Positions 42,150-52,540 of a DNA stretch of 64,000 nucleotides are shown in pieces. Under the pieces are notes generated by a model. It was not told the origin of the DNA. It did not search any database and was given only the letters and a program-made list of their open reading frames with translations. Within the stretch, counting starts at the first letter, position 1, and every line of letters starts with the position of its first letter. The stretch comes from Thioalkalivibrio sp. ALE31. GTDB lineage: Bacteria; Pseudomonadota; Gammaproteobacteria; Ectothiorhodospirales; Ectothiorhodospiraceae. The stretch covers positions 272,038 through 336,037 of the forward strand of contig NZ_KB905021.1 in NCBI RefSeq assembly GCF_000377405.1. The letters run 5' to 3'. The position numbers were made by a program, and so were the translations under genes.

Positions 42150-42422
42150 CTAATCGCCGCTCATGCGCCCCACAGCGCAGCTGGCGAAGGACTTGGCCTT
42201 GGCACTGGTGGAACGCCAGCCGGAGACCGATCCCACCTCGGGGTAGCCCATGCTGGCGAGCTTGGCGGCGACCGCTTCGCGGGCGCTGTCCGGGGCCTGG
42301 ACCTCGACGGCGCCGCCTTCCACGTCGACCTCGGCCTCAGTGACGCCTTCGACCTGCAGCAGGCCCTTGCGGATGGAGCTGGCGCAGCCGCCGCACTTGA
42401 TGTTCTCGACCTCGATTTTCAT
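42150..42422 (-). CDS. HMA-domain metal-binding protein
   Basis: A 90-residue small protein whose first 66 residues are a heavy-metal-associated domain: [21 protein letters not shown] with the metal-binding CxxC (here CGGC), [18 protein letters not shown] and a typical second half. Such proteins chaperone Cu(I) or similar ions. The last 24 residues ([23 protein letters not shown]) are an extra tail. GAGG is nine bases before the ATG. It is divergent from ilvD with 82 nt between. Confidence 0.88.
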   Translation of the reverse strand: MKIEVENIKCGGCASSIRKGLLQVEGVTEAEVDVEGGAVEVQAPDSAREAVAAKLASMGYPEVGSVSGWRSTSAKAKSFASCAVGRMSGD

Positions 42423-42504
42423 TGCCGGGACCTCGGGATACTGGGGTTTGTACGACTCATTATGTACGATTCCGCTTCTGCGTAAACGTTCACGAGACCC
42501 GACC

Positions 42505-44358
42505 ATGCCCGCCTATCGCTCCCGCACCACCACCCACGGCCGCAACATGGCCGGTGCCCGCGCCCTGTGGCGCGCCACCGGCATGAAGGATGGCGACTTC
42601 GGCAAGCCGATCATCGCCATTGCCAACTCCTTCACCCAGTTCGTGCCCGGGCACGTGCACCTGAAGGATCTGGGCCAGCTGGTCGCCGGCGAGGTGGAGA
42701 AGGCCGGTGGTGTGGCCAAGGAGTTCAACACCATTGCGGTGGATGACGGCATCGCGATGGGTCACGGCGGGATGCTCTATTCGCTGCCCTCGCGCGAGAT
42801 CATCGCCGACTCGGTCGAGTACATGGTCAATGCCCACTGCGCCGACGCGCTGGTGTGCATCTCCAACTGCGACAAGATCACCCCCGGGATGCTGATGGCC
42901 GCGATGCGCCTGAACATCCCGGTGGTGTTCGTCTCCGGCGGCCCGATGGAGGCCGGCAAGGTGCAGGCCCCGGGTAGCGACAAGGTCATCCATCTGGACT
43001 TGGTGGACGCGATGGTCAAGGCCGCCGACTCCAGCGCCAGCGACGAGGAGGTGGAGTCCATCGAGCGCTCCGCCTGCCCGACCTGCGGCTCCTGCTCCGG
43101 CATGTTCACCGCCAACTCGATGAACTGCCTGACCGAGGCCCTGGGCCTGTCGCTGCCGGGCAACGGCTCGCTGCTGGCCACCCATGCCGGCCGCAAGTCG
43201 CTGTTCGAACAGGCCGGCCGGCGCGTGGTCGAGCTTGCGAAGCGCTATTACGAGCAGGACGACGCATCCGTGCTGCCGCGTTCGATCGCTACCTTCGAGG
43301 CCTTCGAGAATGCGATGAGCCTGGACATCGCCATGGGCGGCTCCACCAACACCGTGCTCCATCTGCTGGCGGCCGCGCGCGAGGGCGAGGTCGACTTCAC
43401 CATGGCGGACATCGACCGCCTGTCGCGCAAGGTCCCGAACCTGTGCAAGGTGGCCCCGGCCACCCAGCTCTACCACATGGAGGACGTGCATCGCGCCGGT
43501 GGCGTGGTCGGCATCCTCGCCGAGCTGGATCGTGGCGGGCTGATCCACCGCGACATCCCGACGGTCCACGCCGACACCATGGGCCAGGCCCTGGAACAGT
43601 GGGACGTGATGCGCCACGCCGCCGAATCCGAGACTCTGTACAAGGCCGCGCCGGGCGGCGTGCCCACCCAAGTCGCGTTCAGCCAGGACAAGACCTGGGA
43701 CAGCCTGGATATCGACCGCGAGAACGGCTGTATCCGCGATATCGAACATGCCTACTCGACCGACGGCGGCCTGGCCGTGCTCTACGGCAACATGGCCCCG
43801 GACGGCTGCATCGTGAAGACCGCGGGGGTCGACGAGAGCATCCTGAAGTTCTCCGGCCCCGCGCGGGTGTTCGAGAGCCAGGACGCGGCCGTCGAGGCAA
43901 TCCTCGGCGACCGCATCCAGGCGGGTGACGTCGTGATCATCCGCTACGAGGGCCCGAAGGGCGGCCCCGGCATGCAGGAGATGCTCTACCCGACCTCGTA
44001 TCTGAAGTCCAAGGGGCTGGGCAAGGAATGCGCGCTGATCACCGACGGGCGCTTCTCCGGCGGCACCTCCGGGCTGTCCATCGGGCACGTCTCGCCGGAG
44101 GCCGCGCAGGGCGGCGCGATCGGCCTGATCGAGGAGGGCGACACCATCGTGATCGACATCCCCGGGCGCGAGATCCGCATCGACGTCGACGACGCCACCC
44201 TGGCGGCCCGGCGCGAGGCGATGGAGGCCCGCGGCGCGAAGGCCTGGAAGCCCGAGTCGCGGACCCGTCCGGTCACCCAGGCCCTGCGCGCCTACGCCCT
44301 GATGACGACCTCCGCCGCCTTCGGCGCGGTGCGCGACATCTCCCGCTTCGAGGACTAG
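42505..44358 (+). CDS. ilvD: Dihydroxy-acid dehydratase
   Basis: A 617-residue IlvD, almost the length of the E. coli enzyme (616) and strikingly similar to it ([20 protein letters not shown] at the start). It dehydrates dihydroxyisovalerate and dihydroxymethylvalerate in valine and isoleucine synthesis. Cluster ligands are in [13 protein letters not shown] and [18 protein letters not shown], typical of the [4Fe-4S] class. The ATG at 42505 is fixed by the family N-terminus. Confidence 0.98.
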   Translation: MPAYRSRTTTHGRNMAGARALWRATGMKDGDFGKPIIAIANSFTQFVPGHVHLKDLGQLVAGEVEKAGGVAKEFNTIAVDDGIAMGHGGMLYSLPSREIIADSVEYMVNAHCADALVCISNCDKITPGMLMAAMRLNIPVVFVSGGPMEAGKVQAPGSDKVIHLDLVDAMVKAADSSASDEEVESIERSACPTCGSCSGMFTANSMNCLTEALGLSLPGNGSLLATHAGRKSLFEQAGRRVVELAKRYYEQDDASVLPRSIATFEAFENAMSLDIAMGGSTNTVLHLLAAAREGEVDFTMADIDRLSRKVPNLCKVAPATQLYHMEDVHRAGGVVGILAELDRGGLIHRDIPTVHADTMGQALEQWDVMRHAAESETLYKAAPGGVPTQVAFSQDKTWDSLDIDRENGCIRDIEHAYSTDGGLAVLYGNMAPDGCIVKTAGVDESILKFSGPARVFESQDAAVEAILGDRIQAGDVVIIRYEGPKGGPGMQEMLYPTSYLKSKGLGKECALITDGRFSGGTSGLSIGHVSPEAAQGGAIGLIEEGDTIVIDIPGREIRIDVDDATLAARREAMEARGAKAWKPESRTRPVTQALRAYALMTTSAAFGAVRDISRFED

Positions 44359-44390
44359 CCTGCGGCTGGGCCCGCTACCAGGCAGGCGGG

Positions 44391-44424
44391 CCGGGGCCAT
44401 CGTGCACACCAGGGCCGGCCCCGG
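44391..44424. terminator. Hairpin between convergent ilvD and chemoreceptor gene
   Basis: CCGGGGCC (44391-44398) and GGCCCCGG (44417-44424) form an 8-bp GC stem with an 18-nt loop. No T-run follows; candidate bidirectional terminator. Confidence 0.35.
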
Positions 44425-44470
44425 GGGCAGCCATCACTGGCACCGGGGTGGGCGTCCCCTGTTGTGGGTG

Positions 44471-46507
44471 TCACCCGCGCTGCGAGATGGTGAACGAGCT
44501 GGTCTGGTCCTGAAGCTCGGCCGCCAGGCGTGCCAGCTCGTCGCTGGCCGAGGTGGTCTGCTCGGAGCCGCTGGCCGTCTGCTCCGCTATCTCGCGGATG
44601 CTGACGATGCTGCGGTTCATCTCCTCGGTGGTGGCGCTCTGCTGTTCGGCCGCCGAGGCAATCTGGGTGTTCATCTCGCTGATGTTGCCCACCGCTTGCG
44701 TAATGGCCTGCAGGGCCTGCGCGGCCTGGTCGGCCTGTTCGACACCCGTCTGGGCCTGCTCGCGGCTTTGGTTCATCACCTTGACCGCCTCGCGGGCGCC
44801 GCCTTGCAGGCGTTCGATCATCTCCTCGATCTCCTGGGTCGAGTCCTGCGTGCGCGAGGCCAGGGTGCGGACCTCGTCGGCGACCACCGCGAAACCGCGG
44901 CCGGTCTCGCCGGCTCGCGCGGCCTCGATTGCGGCGTTCAGGGCGAGCAGGTTGGTCTGTTCCGCGATGCCCTTGATGACGTCAAGCACGCTGCCGATCG
45001 TTTCGCTGTCGGCTGACACGCGCTGGATCACCTCGGCGGCGCTTTCGAGTTCGCGGGCCAGTTGTGCGATGGATTTCGAGTTGGAGGCGACCACCTCCAG
45101 GCCGTTGTTTGCCTCGCGGTCGGTATTGCGGGTGGTGTCGGCCGCGCTTGCGGCATTGCCGGCGACATCCTGCACGGTGGCCGTCATCTCGTTCATGGCG
45201 GTGGCGACCTGATCGGTCTCCTGGCGCTGGCGTTCCACATTGGCGGCGCTCTCGCGGGAGACGGTGGCCAGTTCCTCGGAGGCCGAGGCGAGTTGGGCGG
45301 TGGCCCCGATGATCTGCTGGATCAGCCCTTCGAACTGGGTGGCCATACTGTTAAAGCGTTCCCCGACATCGTGCATCTCGTCCTGGGTCTGGATGGCGAC
45401 CCGGGTCGTGAGATCGCCGCCCGCCATGCGCTGGGTGGCGTCATTGAACTGTTCAACGCTGGCCTTGATCGAGCGATACAGCCCGACGAAGAGATACGCG
45501 AGCAGCAGGAGTACGCCCACAACAACGGTGATCGCCAGGTTGCGCACAAGCGTGTCGCTGCGAATCCGGTCGGCGAAAATGGCGTCCAGTTCAGGGACGG
45601 TTGCGTCGTACAGCGCAAAGGTGGTGTCAATGGAGCGCGTGGCGGCGTCGAACACCTCGCGGGCGGCGATGTCGATGGTGTCGGTGTTCAGTAGTTGCGA
45701 CTGCACGATGAGGGAGAATTCTTCAACCGCAGCTTCGTTACGTTCGACATGTTCGCGGAGCCGGTCTGCAAGTTCCGGGTTGGCCGAGAACGCGGCCTCC
45801 AGGCCCGACTCGAGGTCTCCAGTGATGGATTCCATGTTGGCGGACAGCACGGCAAGCCGGACGCGGGTGTCCCCATCCAGTTCGCCTGCCGCTGCGGCGC
45901 CGGAGCCCACCGCCCGGGCCTGTCCCATGGTCTCGGTCAGGTTCGGCAGGCGGTTCACAAGGGCATCGCCGAGGTAATAGCTGTCGAGGTATGGGTCCAG
46001 GGTGATCTCGGAGGCATCGGCGACATTGCCGATCAGGTCGAGCAGGTCGGCGACCAGATCGGTATGGCGTTGCAGGCTCTCCGACGGTGTCATCGAATCT
46101 CCGTCCGCCTGGATCCCTCCCCAGGTCTGACGAATGCGATCGAACTGGCTCCGAGTTCCCAGGGTAGCGCCAAGGCCCCGGTCGACCGCTGCAAGATCCT
46201 CCAGCGCCCGGTCGACCTGGCGACCGATCTCGCGTAGCCGGGCACGCGCGCCGTCATCGCCGCCCAGCAGGGCGGCCATCATGCCGCGGTGCTGCTGAAT
46301 ATATTCCACTGGTTCGCGCGCGGCCTCAATATAAGCCAACCCCTGGCGTTCATTGCTTACGAACCGGATGTTGTCGTTCAGGTTGACCAGCGTGATGCCG
46401 CTGAGCATCAGCAATGGCAACAAGACGACGACGAAGATCAGCCCGAACTTGATCGGATACCGGAAGCGATTCATCAGCCAGGTGGCTGGGTGGAAGATGG
46501 CGTCCAT
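44471..46507 (-). CDS. Methyl-accepting chemotaxis protein
   Basis: A 678-residue chemoreceptor. Membrane helix 1 is about residues 21-43 ([21 protein letters not shown]) and helix 2 about 325-347 ([21 protein letters not shown]), enclosing a large periplasmic helical sensor. A HAMP domain ([26 protein letters not shown]) and a long coiled coil follow, with the signalling tip [37 protein letters not shown]. No cytoplasmic C-terminal CheR-binding pentapeptide is seen. AAGGAG precedes the ATG. Its ligand is unknown; no che genes are in the window. Confidence 0.95.
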   Translation of the reverse strand: MDAIFHPATWLMNRFRYPIKFGLIFVVVLLPLLMLSGITLVNLNDNIRFVSNERQGLAYIEAAREPVEYIQQHRGMMAALLGGDDGARARLREIGRQVDRALEDLAAVDRGLGATLGTRSQFDRIRQTWGGIQADGDSMTPSESLQRHTDLVADLLDLIGNVADASEITLDPYLDSYYLGDALVNRLPNLTETMGQARAVGSGAAAAGELDGDTRVRLAVLSANMESITGDLESGLEAAFSANPELADRLREHVERNEAAVEEFSLIVQSQLLNTDTIDIAAREVFDAATRSIDTTFALYDATVPELDAIFADRIRSDTLVRNLAITVVVGVLLLLAYLFVGLYRSIKASVEQFNDATQRMAGGDLTTRVAIQTQDEMHDVGERFNSMATQFEGLIQQIIGATAQLASASEELATVSRESAANVERQRQETDQVATAMNEMTATVQDVAGNAASAADTTRNTDREANNGLEVVASNSKSIAQLARELESAAEVIQRVSADSETIGSVLDVIKGIAEQTNLLALNAAIEAARAGETGRGFAVVADEVRTLASRTQDSTQEIEEMIERLQGGAREAVKVMNQSREQAQTGVEQADQAAQALQAITQAVGNISEMNTQIASAAEQQSATTEEMNRSIVSIREIAEQTASGSEQTTSASDELARLAAELQDQTSSFTISQRG

Positions 46508-46900
46508 GGAATTCTCCTTAGTGGTGCACGTCCAGCCCTTGGGAGTCTGGAGCGCGAGCCCCGTCCCTGCCCCAGCCTTAACGGTCGCAAACAGCGGTTC
46601 TTTAGGCCTGTGTCAGGCCTGGCGGGGGGCAGGAGGGGGCGCCGCTGCGTATTTTCCGGCGCGGCGAGGGAGGCCCGGCCTGGGCCCGGGAACGGCTGTG
46701 CCCGCCGCCTCGCGGCATTTGTGGCAAGATGCGAGGCTTGAACAGCTCCGGCCCCGGGACTGTTTGTGAATGACGCCCGTGTGGGCGGAGGCACCCAGGA
46801 CAGCTTCTTCCGATACGGTGCCCGCCGTTACGATGAACGAAGCAGAAGGCACAAGAGCGCTCGCGCTGCGTGCCCCAATCTCGGCCACAGGGAGGTGGCT
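46508..46900. other. Intergenic region between divergent chemoreceptor and radC genes
   Basis: 393 bases holding the promoters of both genes. No further gene, hairpin of note or repeat could be supported; the frames that cross it look like GC-rich chance frames. AGGGAGG at 46889-46895 is the radC ribosome site. Confidence 0.45.
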
Positions 46901-47572
46901 ATGGCGATTACCGACTGGCCCGCGGCCGAGCGTCCGCGGGAGAAGCTGATCGAGCGCGGCGCGGCCGCGCTTTCCGATGCGGAGCTGCTGGCGATCTTTC
47001 TGCGCACCGGCGTGGCCGGCAAGAGCGCGGTCGATGTCGCGCGCGACCTGCTCGGCCGCTTCGGCGGGCTGCGGCCGCTTTTACAGGCCGATCAGGCGGG
47101 GTTCTGCGCGGCGCCGGGGCTGGGCGATGCCAAGTACGCCCAGCTCCAGGCGGTGCTCGAGATGGGGCGGCGGCACCTGGCCGCCGATCTGGAGCGTGGC
47201 GATGCGCTGACCTCGCCGACCGCGACCCGCCAGTTCCTCGCGGCGCGCCTGCGCGACTATCCCTTCGAGGTCTTTGCGGTCCTGTTCCTGGACAACCGCC
47301 ACCGGGTGATCGCCTTCGAGGAGCTCTTTCGCGGCACCATCGACGGTGCCTCCGTACACCCGCGCGAGGTGGTGCGGCGTGCCCTGCGGCACAACGCGGC
47401 GGCGGTGATCCTGGCGCACAACCACCCCTCGGGCGTGGCCGAGCCGTCGCGCTCGGATGTCGCCATCACCCGCCGCCTGGCCGATGCCCTTGGGCTCGTG
47501 GACGTCCGGGTCCTCGATCATGTGATCGTCGCCGACGAGAGCGTGTCCCTGGCCGAGCGCGGCGAGTTGTAG
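46901..47572 (+). CDS. radC: RadC-family JAB-domain protein
   Basis: A 223-residue RadC protein. The N-terminal half has a helix-hairpin-helix-like region ([37 protein letters not shown]); the C-terminal JAB/MPN domain has [35 protein letters not shown], with the HxH-x-D metal motif and an upstream Glu. Despite its name, no repair function is firmly proved; relatives are common on mobile elements, but this one is in core-like surroundings. AGGGAGG eight bases upstream fixes the ATG at 46901. Confidence 0.94.
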   Translation: MAITDWPAAERPREKLIERGAAALSDAELLAIFLRTGVAGKSAVDVARDLLGRFGGLRPLLQADQAGFCAAPGLGDAKYAQLQAVLEMGRRHLAADLERGDALTSPTATRQFLAARLRDYPFEVFAVLFLDNRHRVIAFEELFRGTIDGASVHPREVVRRALRHNAAAVILAHNHPSGVAEPSRSDVAITRRLADALGLVDVRVLDHVIVADESVSLAERGEL

Positions 47573-47599
47573 CGCCTTGTCCCTGGCTGGCCCCGCCGG

Positions 47600-48178
47600 T
47601 CAGCCGCGGATCTCCCAGTGCCCGGGCTCCGACGGACAGGCGGTGCCGGTGTGACGCTGGCCGTCGATGGTCATCTCGAAGTCGCGGCAGCCACTGTCGC
47701 GGTTGCGGCGCGGGGTCAGCTGTACCGGCTGGTCATGGGCATTGCGCCAGTGCACGGTCTGGCCGGTCTCGGCCAGTTCCAGGGCGTGTCCCATGCAGGC
47801 CTGGTCGTTGCGATCCATCTGGCGGCCGATCATGCCGCCCAGCACCGCGCCGCCGGCCGCGCCAATCAGGATCGCGACCGGGTCGCCATCGCCAACCCGA
47901 TGGCCGATCACAGCCCCCGCGCCGCCACCGATCGCGGCCCCGATCGCGTCGCGGTTGCAGCGCCCGTCCATCACGCCGTAATCCCGCTCCCAGCGGTCAT
48001 AACTGTGACCGTGGTAGCCGTGATAGCCCGGGTCGTTCTGCGCGCGCCAGCCGTGGGCCGGTGCCCAGGGCGGTGGCGAGGCCAGGGTATCGGCGGCAAA
48101 TCCGAACAGCAGTGCGGCGGCCAGTACCTTCAGGTGCGCGGGCAGGCCGCGACGGGATTGGGTGCGTTTCCGTGCCAT
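47600..48178 (-). CDS. Glycine-zipper 2TM-domain exported protein
   Basis: A 192-residue protein with a signal peptide (residues about 16-33, HLKVLAAALLFGFAADTLAS), a His/Tyr-rich linker (GYHGYHGHSYDRW), and a glycine-zipper block GAAIGGGAGAVIGHRVGDGDPVAILIGAAGGAVLGGMIGRQMD. The C-terminal half with paired cysteines resembles RT0821/Lpp0805-like surface antigens. Function unknown, probably envelope. AAAGGAGA precedes the ATG at 48178. Confidence 0.82.
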   Translation of the reverse strand: MARKRTQSRRGLPAHLKVLAAALLFGFAADTLASPPPWAPAHGWRAQNDPGYHGYHGHSYDRWERDYGVMDGRCNRDAIGAAIGGGAGAVIGHRVGDGDPVAILIGAAGGAVLGGMIGRQMDRNDQACMGHALELAETGQTVHWRNAHDQPVQLTPRRNRDSGCRDFEMTIDGQRHTGTACPSEPGHWEIRG

Positions 48179-48299
48179 GGTCCGTCTCCTTTTGATCGGA
48201 TACGGGCCCAGCTTGGCGTTGTTTCGCTGAACGGTTGTTTAACGTGGCGGGGTGTTTTGCGGAAGCGTGAACGGCTGCGTGTCGGGACTGTGCGCGGTT

Positions 48300-49478
48300 T
48301 CACGTGGTGGTGGCGAGCGCGTGCTCCAGCGCCCGTAGCAGCGTATCCACTTGAGACTCGGTGTGGCTGGCGGACAGCGTGATGCGCAGCCGCGCCTGGC
48401 CCTCGGGGACCGTCGGCGGGCGGATGGCCGGGACCAGGAAGCCGGCGGCCAGCAGTCTCTCGGCTACGGCACTGGCGCGGCGGGCGTCACCGATGTGGAC
48501 CGGCTGGATCGGGGTCAGGGGCGGCGGGTGCTGCAGGCCGAGCCGGTCCAGGCCTGCCCCCAGGCGTTGCAGCAGGCCCTGCAGGTGCGCACGGCGATCC
48601 TCGGCGGCCTCGGCAATGCGCACGGAGGCGAGCGTGGCGGCGGCCAGGGCGGCCGGCATCGCGGTGGTGTAGATGTAGGGGCGCGCGGTCTGGATCAGGG
48701 TCTCGATCAGGGCCTCGGAGCCGGCGACGAAGGCCCCGGCGGTGCCGAAGCCCTTGCCCAGCGTGCCCATCAGGATCGGGACGTCGTCCGCGCCGAGGCC
48801 GTGGTGCTGGCAGCTGCCGCCGCCGGTCGCGCCCAGCACCGACAGGCCGTGGGCGTCGTCCACCATCAGCCAGGCGTCGAACTCGCGCGCCAGCGCGGCC
48901 AGTTCCGGCAGCGGGGCGATGTCGCCGTCCATGGAGAACACCCCGTCGGTCACGATCAGACGGTGACCGCGATCGGGAGCCTGCTCCAGACGTTCGCGCA
49001 GGTGCCCGGGATCGGCATGGTGATAGCGCTGGCTGCGCGCGCCGGCCAGGCGCACGGCGTCGATCAGCGAGGCATGGTTCCAGCGGTCCTCGAATACCGT
49101 GTCGTGGCGGCCGGCCAGCGTCTGTACCAGCGCCAGGTTGGCCATGTAGCCGGTCGAGAACAGCAGCGCGCGCTCGCGCCCGGTGAAGCGCGCCAGCGCC
49201 TGCTCCAGTTCCACATGGGCGCGGGTGTGGCCGTTGATCAGATGGGCGGCCCCGGCCCCGACCCCGTAGCGGTCGAGGGCCTCGCGGGCGGCGGCGGCGA
49301 CGGCCGGATCGGCCGCCAGACCCAGGTAGTCGTTGGAGCAAAAGGCGACGATAGATTTACCGTCGATGACCTGCTCCGGCTGCTGCGGCCCGTCCAGCGT
49401 GCGCAGACGGCGCCAGCGACCGTCCGTGCGCACGCGGTCGAGGCGGGCCTGCAGAAAGGCCTGCAGCGACTCGCTCAT
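48300..49478 (-). CDS. bioF: 8-amino-7-oxononanoate synthase
   Basis: A 392-residue PLP enzyme that condenses pimeloyl-ACP (or -CoA) with alanine in biotin synthesis. Motifs are FCSNDYLGLA, GAGAAHLINGHT, FSTGYMANLA, the cofactor segment VDDAHGLSVLG and the PLP lysine in MGTLGKGFGTAGAF. Length fits the family (about 385). It is the last gene of a block with a methyltransferase and bioB upstream on the same strand. Confidence 0.95.
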   Translation of the reverse strand: MSESLQAFLQARLDRVRTDGRWRRLRTLDGPQQPEQVIDGKSIVAFCSNDYLGLAADPAVAAAAREALDRYGVGAGAAHLINGHTRAHVELEQALARFTGRERALLFSTGYMANLALVQTLAGRHDTVFEDRWNHASLIDAVRLAGARSQRYHHADPGHLRERLEQAPDRGHRLIVTDGVFSMDGDIAPLPELAALAREFDAWLMVDDAHGLSVLGATGGGSCQHHGLGADDVPILMGTLGKGFGTAGAFVAGSEALIETLIQTARPYIYTTAMPAALAAATLASVRIAEAAEDRRAHLQGLLQRLGAGLDRLGLQHPPPLTPIQPVHIGDARRASAVAERLLAAGFLVPAIRPPTVPEGQARLRITLSASHTESQVDTLLRALEHALATTT

Positions 49479-49488
49479 GGTGAATCGC

Positions 49489-50241
49489 TCACGGCCGCAG
49501 CCCGGCGCGCAGGAAGATCGGCCAGTGCACGCGGGCGGTGATGTCCGTATTCGGCCACAGCGCGCGCAGGGCCGGCTCCAGCACGGCCAGTGGATCCTGC
49601 CCGACGGCCTGCGCGCGGCGGATGGCCGACCAGGTGCCGAGGTAGCCGAGCAGGGTGTCGCGGTCCCAGTCGCGGTCGATCCGAAACTCGGGCGTTTCGA
49701 TCTCCGGCCAGGGGAACGGCAGGTCGCTGTAGTGGCTGCGGATGTGGCTGCGCTCTTCCGGCCACCAGGGCGCCAGGGTGGTGTCGTGGAAGTCGGTCAG
49801 CAGGCGGTCCAGCGCCGGGTCCTCGGCGCGCAGGATGCCGTAGCCCCAGATCGCCAGCAGGCCGCCCGGGCGCAGGACGCGTGCAACCTCGTGATGGAAG
49901 TCGGCATGGCGGAACCAGTGCGCGGCCTGGGCGACACAGGCGAGATCTATCGAGGCGTCGGCCAGCGCGCAGGCCTCGGCGGCGCAGGCGATGCGGTCGA
50001 TGCCGGTGGTCGCCGGCAGGGCGGCCAGCAGGGCCGGGGCGGCATCCGTCGCCACGACCTGCGGGAAGTGCGGCTGCAGGCCCTGCGCGGCCTGGCCGTT
50101 GCCGCTGGCGCAGTCCCAGGCCCGTTCGTGGCGCGGGGTGTGCGCGGCCAGCCAGTCAAACAGCTCGGCGGGGTAGTCCGGACGGTGGCGGGCATAGTCC
50201 CCCGCCACGGCGGAAAAATGATCGGGGAATCCGCCGCCCAC
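49489..50241 (-). CDS. Class I SAM-dependent methyltransferase
   Basis: A 250-residue methyltransferase starting GFPDHFSAVAGDYARHRPDYP, with the AdoMet motif AWDCASGNGQAAQGL, VVATDAAPALLAAL and the post-motif VARVLRPGGLLAIWGYG. The N-terminal pattern matches the trans-aconitate-methyltransferase-like/TMT1 group rather than E. coli BioC. It sits between bioB and bioF, where bioC is often found, so a role in pimeloyl-ester synthesis is possible but not shown by the sequence. The start is GTG at 50241. Confidence 0.82.
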   Translation of the reverse strand: MGGGFPDHFSAVAGDYARHRPDYPAELFDWLAAHTPRHERAWDCASGNGQAAQGLQPHFPQVVATDAAPALLAALPATTGIDRIACAAEACALADASIDLACVAQAAHWFRHADFHHEVARVLRPGGLLAIWGYGILRAEDPALDRLLTDFHDTTLAPWWPEERSHIRSHYSDLPFPWPEIETPEFRIDRDWDRDTLLGYLGTWSAIRRAQAVGQDPLAVLEPALRALWPNTDITARVHWPIFLRAGLRP

Positions 50242-50265
50242 TGTTGTGCCCTCCTCTCGTCTGGC

Positions 50266-51261
50266 TCAGGCCGATGCGGAGGCGGGCCGATCCGATTCCG
50301 CAGGGGCCTCTGGTCCGGTCTCCGGGCGCAGGCCCAGGCGTTCGAACAGCGCGAGGTCGTGGTTCTCGCCGGGGTTTGGTGTGGTCAGCAGGGTGTCGCC
50401 GTAGAACAGCGAGTTGGCGCCGGCCAGGAAGCACAGGGCCTGCATCTCGTCGGACATCTCGGTGCGCCCGGCGGACAGGCGCACGTAGGAGGCCGGCATC
50501 AGGATGCGGGTCGCGGCGATGGTGCGCACGAACTCCAGCGGGTCGAGGTCCTCGATCCCGTGCAGCGGCGTGCCCTCGACCTGGATCAGCTGATTGATGG
50601 GGACCGATTCCGGGTGCTTCGGCAGGTTGGCCATCTGCTGCAGCAGGCGCGCGCGGTCGCGCCGCGACTCGCCCATGCCGAGGATGCCGCCGCAACAGAC
50701 GTTCATGCCGGCCTCGCGCACATGCTCCAGGGTCTCCAGGCGGTCCTCGTAGGTGCGCGTGGAGATGATGTGCCCGTAGAACTCCGGCGAGGTGTCGAGG
50801 TTGTGGTTGTAGTAGTCCAGCCCCGCCTCGGACAGGCGTTTCGCCTGCTCGGCCTTCAGCATGCCGAGGGTCATGCAGGTCTCCAGCCCCTCGTCCTTGA
50901 CGGCGCGCACCATCTCGATCACGCGCTCCAGGTTCTTGTCGGTGGGGTTGCGCCAGGCGGCCCCCATGCAGAAGCGGGTCGCGCCCTGGGCGCGGGCATT
51001 GCGCGCGGCCTCGAGCACTTCCTCCAGCGGCAGCAGGCGCTCGCGCTCCAGCTCCACGTCGTGGTGCGCGCTCTGCGGGCAGTAGGCGCAGTCCTCCGGG
51101 CAGGCCCCGGTCTTGATCGACAGCAGCGTGCTCACCTGCACCGCATTGGGGTCGAAGTGCTCCCGATGCACCGTCTGCGCGCGAAAGATCAGGTCGTTCA
51201 GCGGCAGGTCGAGCAGGGCCTCGACCTCGTCGGTATTCCAGTCGTGGCGGGGCGTGCTCAT
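50266..51261 (-). CDS. bioB: Biotin synthase
   Basis: A 331-residue radical SAM enzyme inserting sulfur into dethiobiotin. The radical SAM cluster motif is [14 protein letters not shown]; further ligands of the [2Fe-2S] cluster are Cys in [18 protein letters not shown] and [14 protein letters not shown], and the conserved Arg is in YVRLSAGR. The ATG at 51261 overlaps the stop codon of the upstream membrane protein gene (ATGA). Confidence 0.97.
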   Translation of the reverse strand: MSTPRHDWNTDEVEALLDLPLNDLIFRAQTVHREHFDPNAVQVSTLLSIKTGACPEDCAYCPQSAHHDVELERERLLPLEEVLEAARNARAQGATRFCMGAAWRNPTDKNLERVIEMVRAVKDEGLETCMTLGMLKAEQAKRLSEAGLDYYNHNLDTSPEFYGHIISTRTYEDRLETLEHVREAGMNVCCGGILGMGESRRDRARLLQQMANLPKHPESVPINQLIQVEGTPLHGIEDLDPLEFVRTIAATRILMPASYVRLSAGRTEMSDEMQALCFLAGANSLFYGDTLLTTPNPGENHDLALFERLGLRPETGPEAPAESDRPASASA

Positions 51262-51716
51262 AGGTGGTGGTCCTCGTCGGATTCGGCGGGGATCTCGACA
51301 TCCGCCCAGGGCTCGCGGTAGATGGTGAACAGCGCGTAGATCGTCCAGGGCAGCAGGATGGCCGCGGCGATCGCCCAGTAGGCGCGGTAGTAGTCGAGAT
51401 CCGGGGGGAAGAAGGTGGCGACCACGATCAGCGCGCCCATCAGGGCGTAGTAGCGGTACGCGGCCCACTGGGTGTGATGGCCGACGCGCGGATCGGGGTG
51501 GTGTTTGTTCAGGGCGTAGACCAGCATGGAGCCGCCGAACCACAGGACCAGCGGGACGATCCCCATGATCGCGGCGATGATGAAACCGACCCCGACGCCC
51601 TCGCTGCTGACCACGAACAGCGGGATGCCGGCGATCGACACGCTGATCAGGTTGCCGATGTCGAACATCGACGCGGCGCGCCGAGAGCTGCGCCCGGAGA
51701 CGGTCCTGGTGGCCAT
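51258..51716 (-). CDS. Hypothetical membrane protein
   Basis: A 152-residue protein with about four hydrophobic segments ([67 protein letters not shown]) and an acidic His-rich tail (ESDEDHHL). No family recognised. It overlaps bioB by four bases and is likely cotranscribed with it, but a role in biotin metabolism cannot be inferred. ATG at 51716. Confidence 0.7.
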   Translation of the reverse strand: MATRTVSGRSSRRAASMFDIGNLISVSIAGIPLFVVSSEGVGVGFIIAAIMGIVPLVLWFGGSMLVYALNKHHPDPRVGHHTQWAAYRYYALMGALIVVATFFPPDLDYYRAYWAIAAAILLPWTIYALFTIYREPWADVEIPAESDEDHHL

Positions 51717-51752
51717 GGTCTACCCTGCATGCAAAACGCAGAGCATACCATC

Positions 51753-52523
51753 ATGCCCCTGACCCCTTCATCGCAACCGGGCCCTGTGCATGCCGTGGCC
51801 GCGCGCTGGACGGCCTGGTCCGCTGCCTGCGCCGAGTGGCTGGCGGAGGCCCTGTACCCGTCCCATTGCGGCCTGTGCCTGGCGCCCGGACCGGCGGTCT
51901 GCACGGGCTGCCGGGGCGATCTGCCACCACTGGAGCGCCCGTGTCCCACCTGTGCGCTCCCCTTGCCGACGGCCGGGGTGTGCCCGGCCTGCGTGCGCCA
52001 GCCCCCGGCGCTGGACGCGCTGCACGCCGGATGGGCCTATGCCTGGCCGCTGGACCAGTTGATCCTCGCCTACAAGCATGGCGGCAATGTTCGGGCCGAG
52101 CGGGCCCTGGCGGCGCTGGCGGGCCATGTCGCCCGGGTGGCCTTTGACGGTGGCGGCCAGGGACGTCGGTCCTCGCCCGATACGGTGCTGCCGGTGCCGC
52201 TGCACGGGCGGCGGCTGCGCGAGCGCGGTTTCAATCAGTCGGATGTCCTGGCCCGGCGCGTGGCGGCGGAATTGGGGGCGGCGCTGGAGACCCGGGCGTT
52301 GCGGCGCATTCGGGCCACCGCGTCGCAACAGGCGCTGGGCCGCAAGGCCCGCCGGAGCAATGTGAAGGGGGCCTTTGCCTGGCGCGGCGAGGATCTCGCG
52401 GGGCGGCATGTGCTGCTGGTGGATGATGTGGCCACCACCGGGGCGACGCTGTCGGCGCTGGCCGGCGTGCTGCGGCGGGCGGGTGCCGAGCGGGTGGAGG
52501 GGCTGGTACTGGCGCGTGCCTGA
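51753..52523 (+). CDS. ComF-family phosphoribosyltransferase-like protein
   Basis: A 256-residue ComF protein. A double zinc ribbon at the N-terminus has CGLC, CTGC, CPTC and CPAC pairs; the C-terminal phosphoribosyltransferase fold includes LILAYKHGGN, VLPVPLHGRRLRERGFNQS and the PRPP loop VLLVDDVATTGATL. ComF and GntX are linked to DNA uptake and use as a nutrient, but the biochemical activity is unproven. The ATG at 51753 was chosen for family length. It is divergent from the bioB block and convergent with ubiA, 17 nt apart. Confidence 0.92.
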   Translation: MPLTPSSQPGPVHAVAARWTAWSAACAEWLAEALYPSHCGLCLAPGPAVCTGCRGDLPPLERPCPTCALPLPTAGVCPACVRQPPALDALHAGWAYAWPLDQLILAYKHGGNVRAERALAALAGHVARVAFDGGGQGRRSSPDTVLPVPLHGRRLRERGFNQSDVLARRVAAELGAALETRALRRIRATASQQALGRKARRSNVKGAFAWRGEDLAGRHVLLVDDVATTGATLSALAGVLRRAGAERVEGLVLARA

Positions 52524-52540
52524 GCCGCCCAGGGGGCGCG

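Noticed and set aside
42490-44409. A 639-codon minus-strand frame opposite ilvD
   Set aside because: ilvD on the plus strand is unmistakable; the antisense frame is a GC-driven artefact.
51258-51716. Role of the small membrane protein as a biotin transporter (BioY)
   Set aside because: It has only about four helices and lacks BioY sequence features; only the overlap with bioB links it to biotin.
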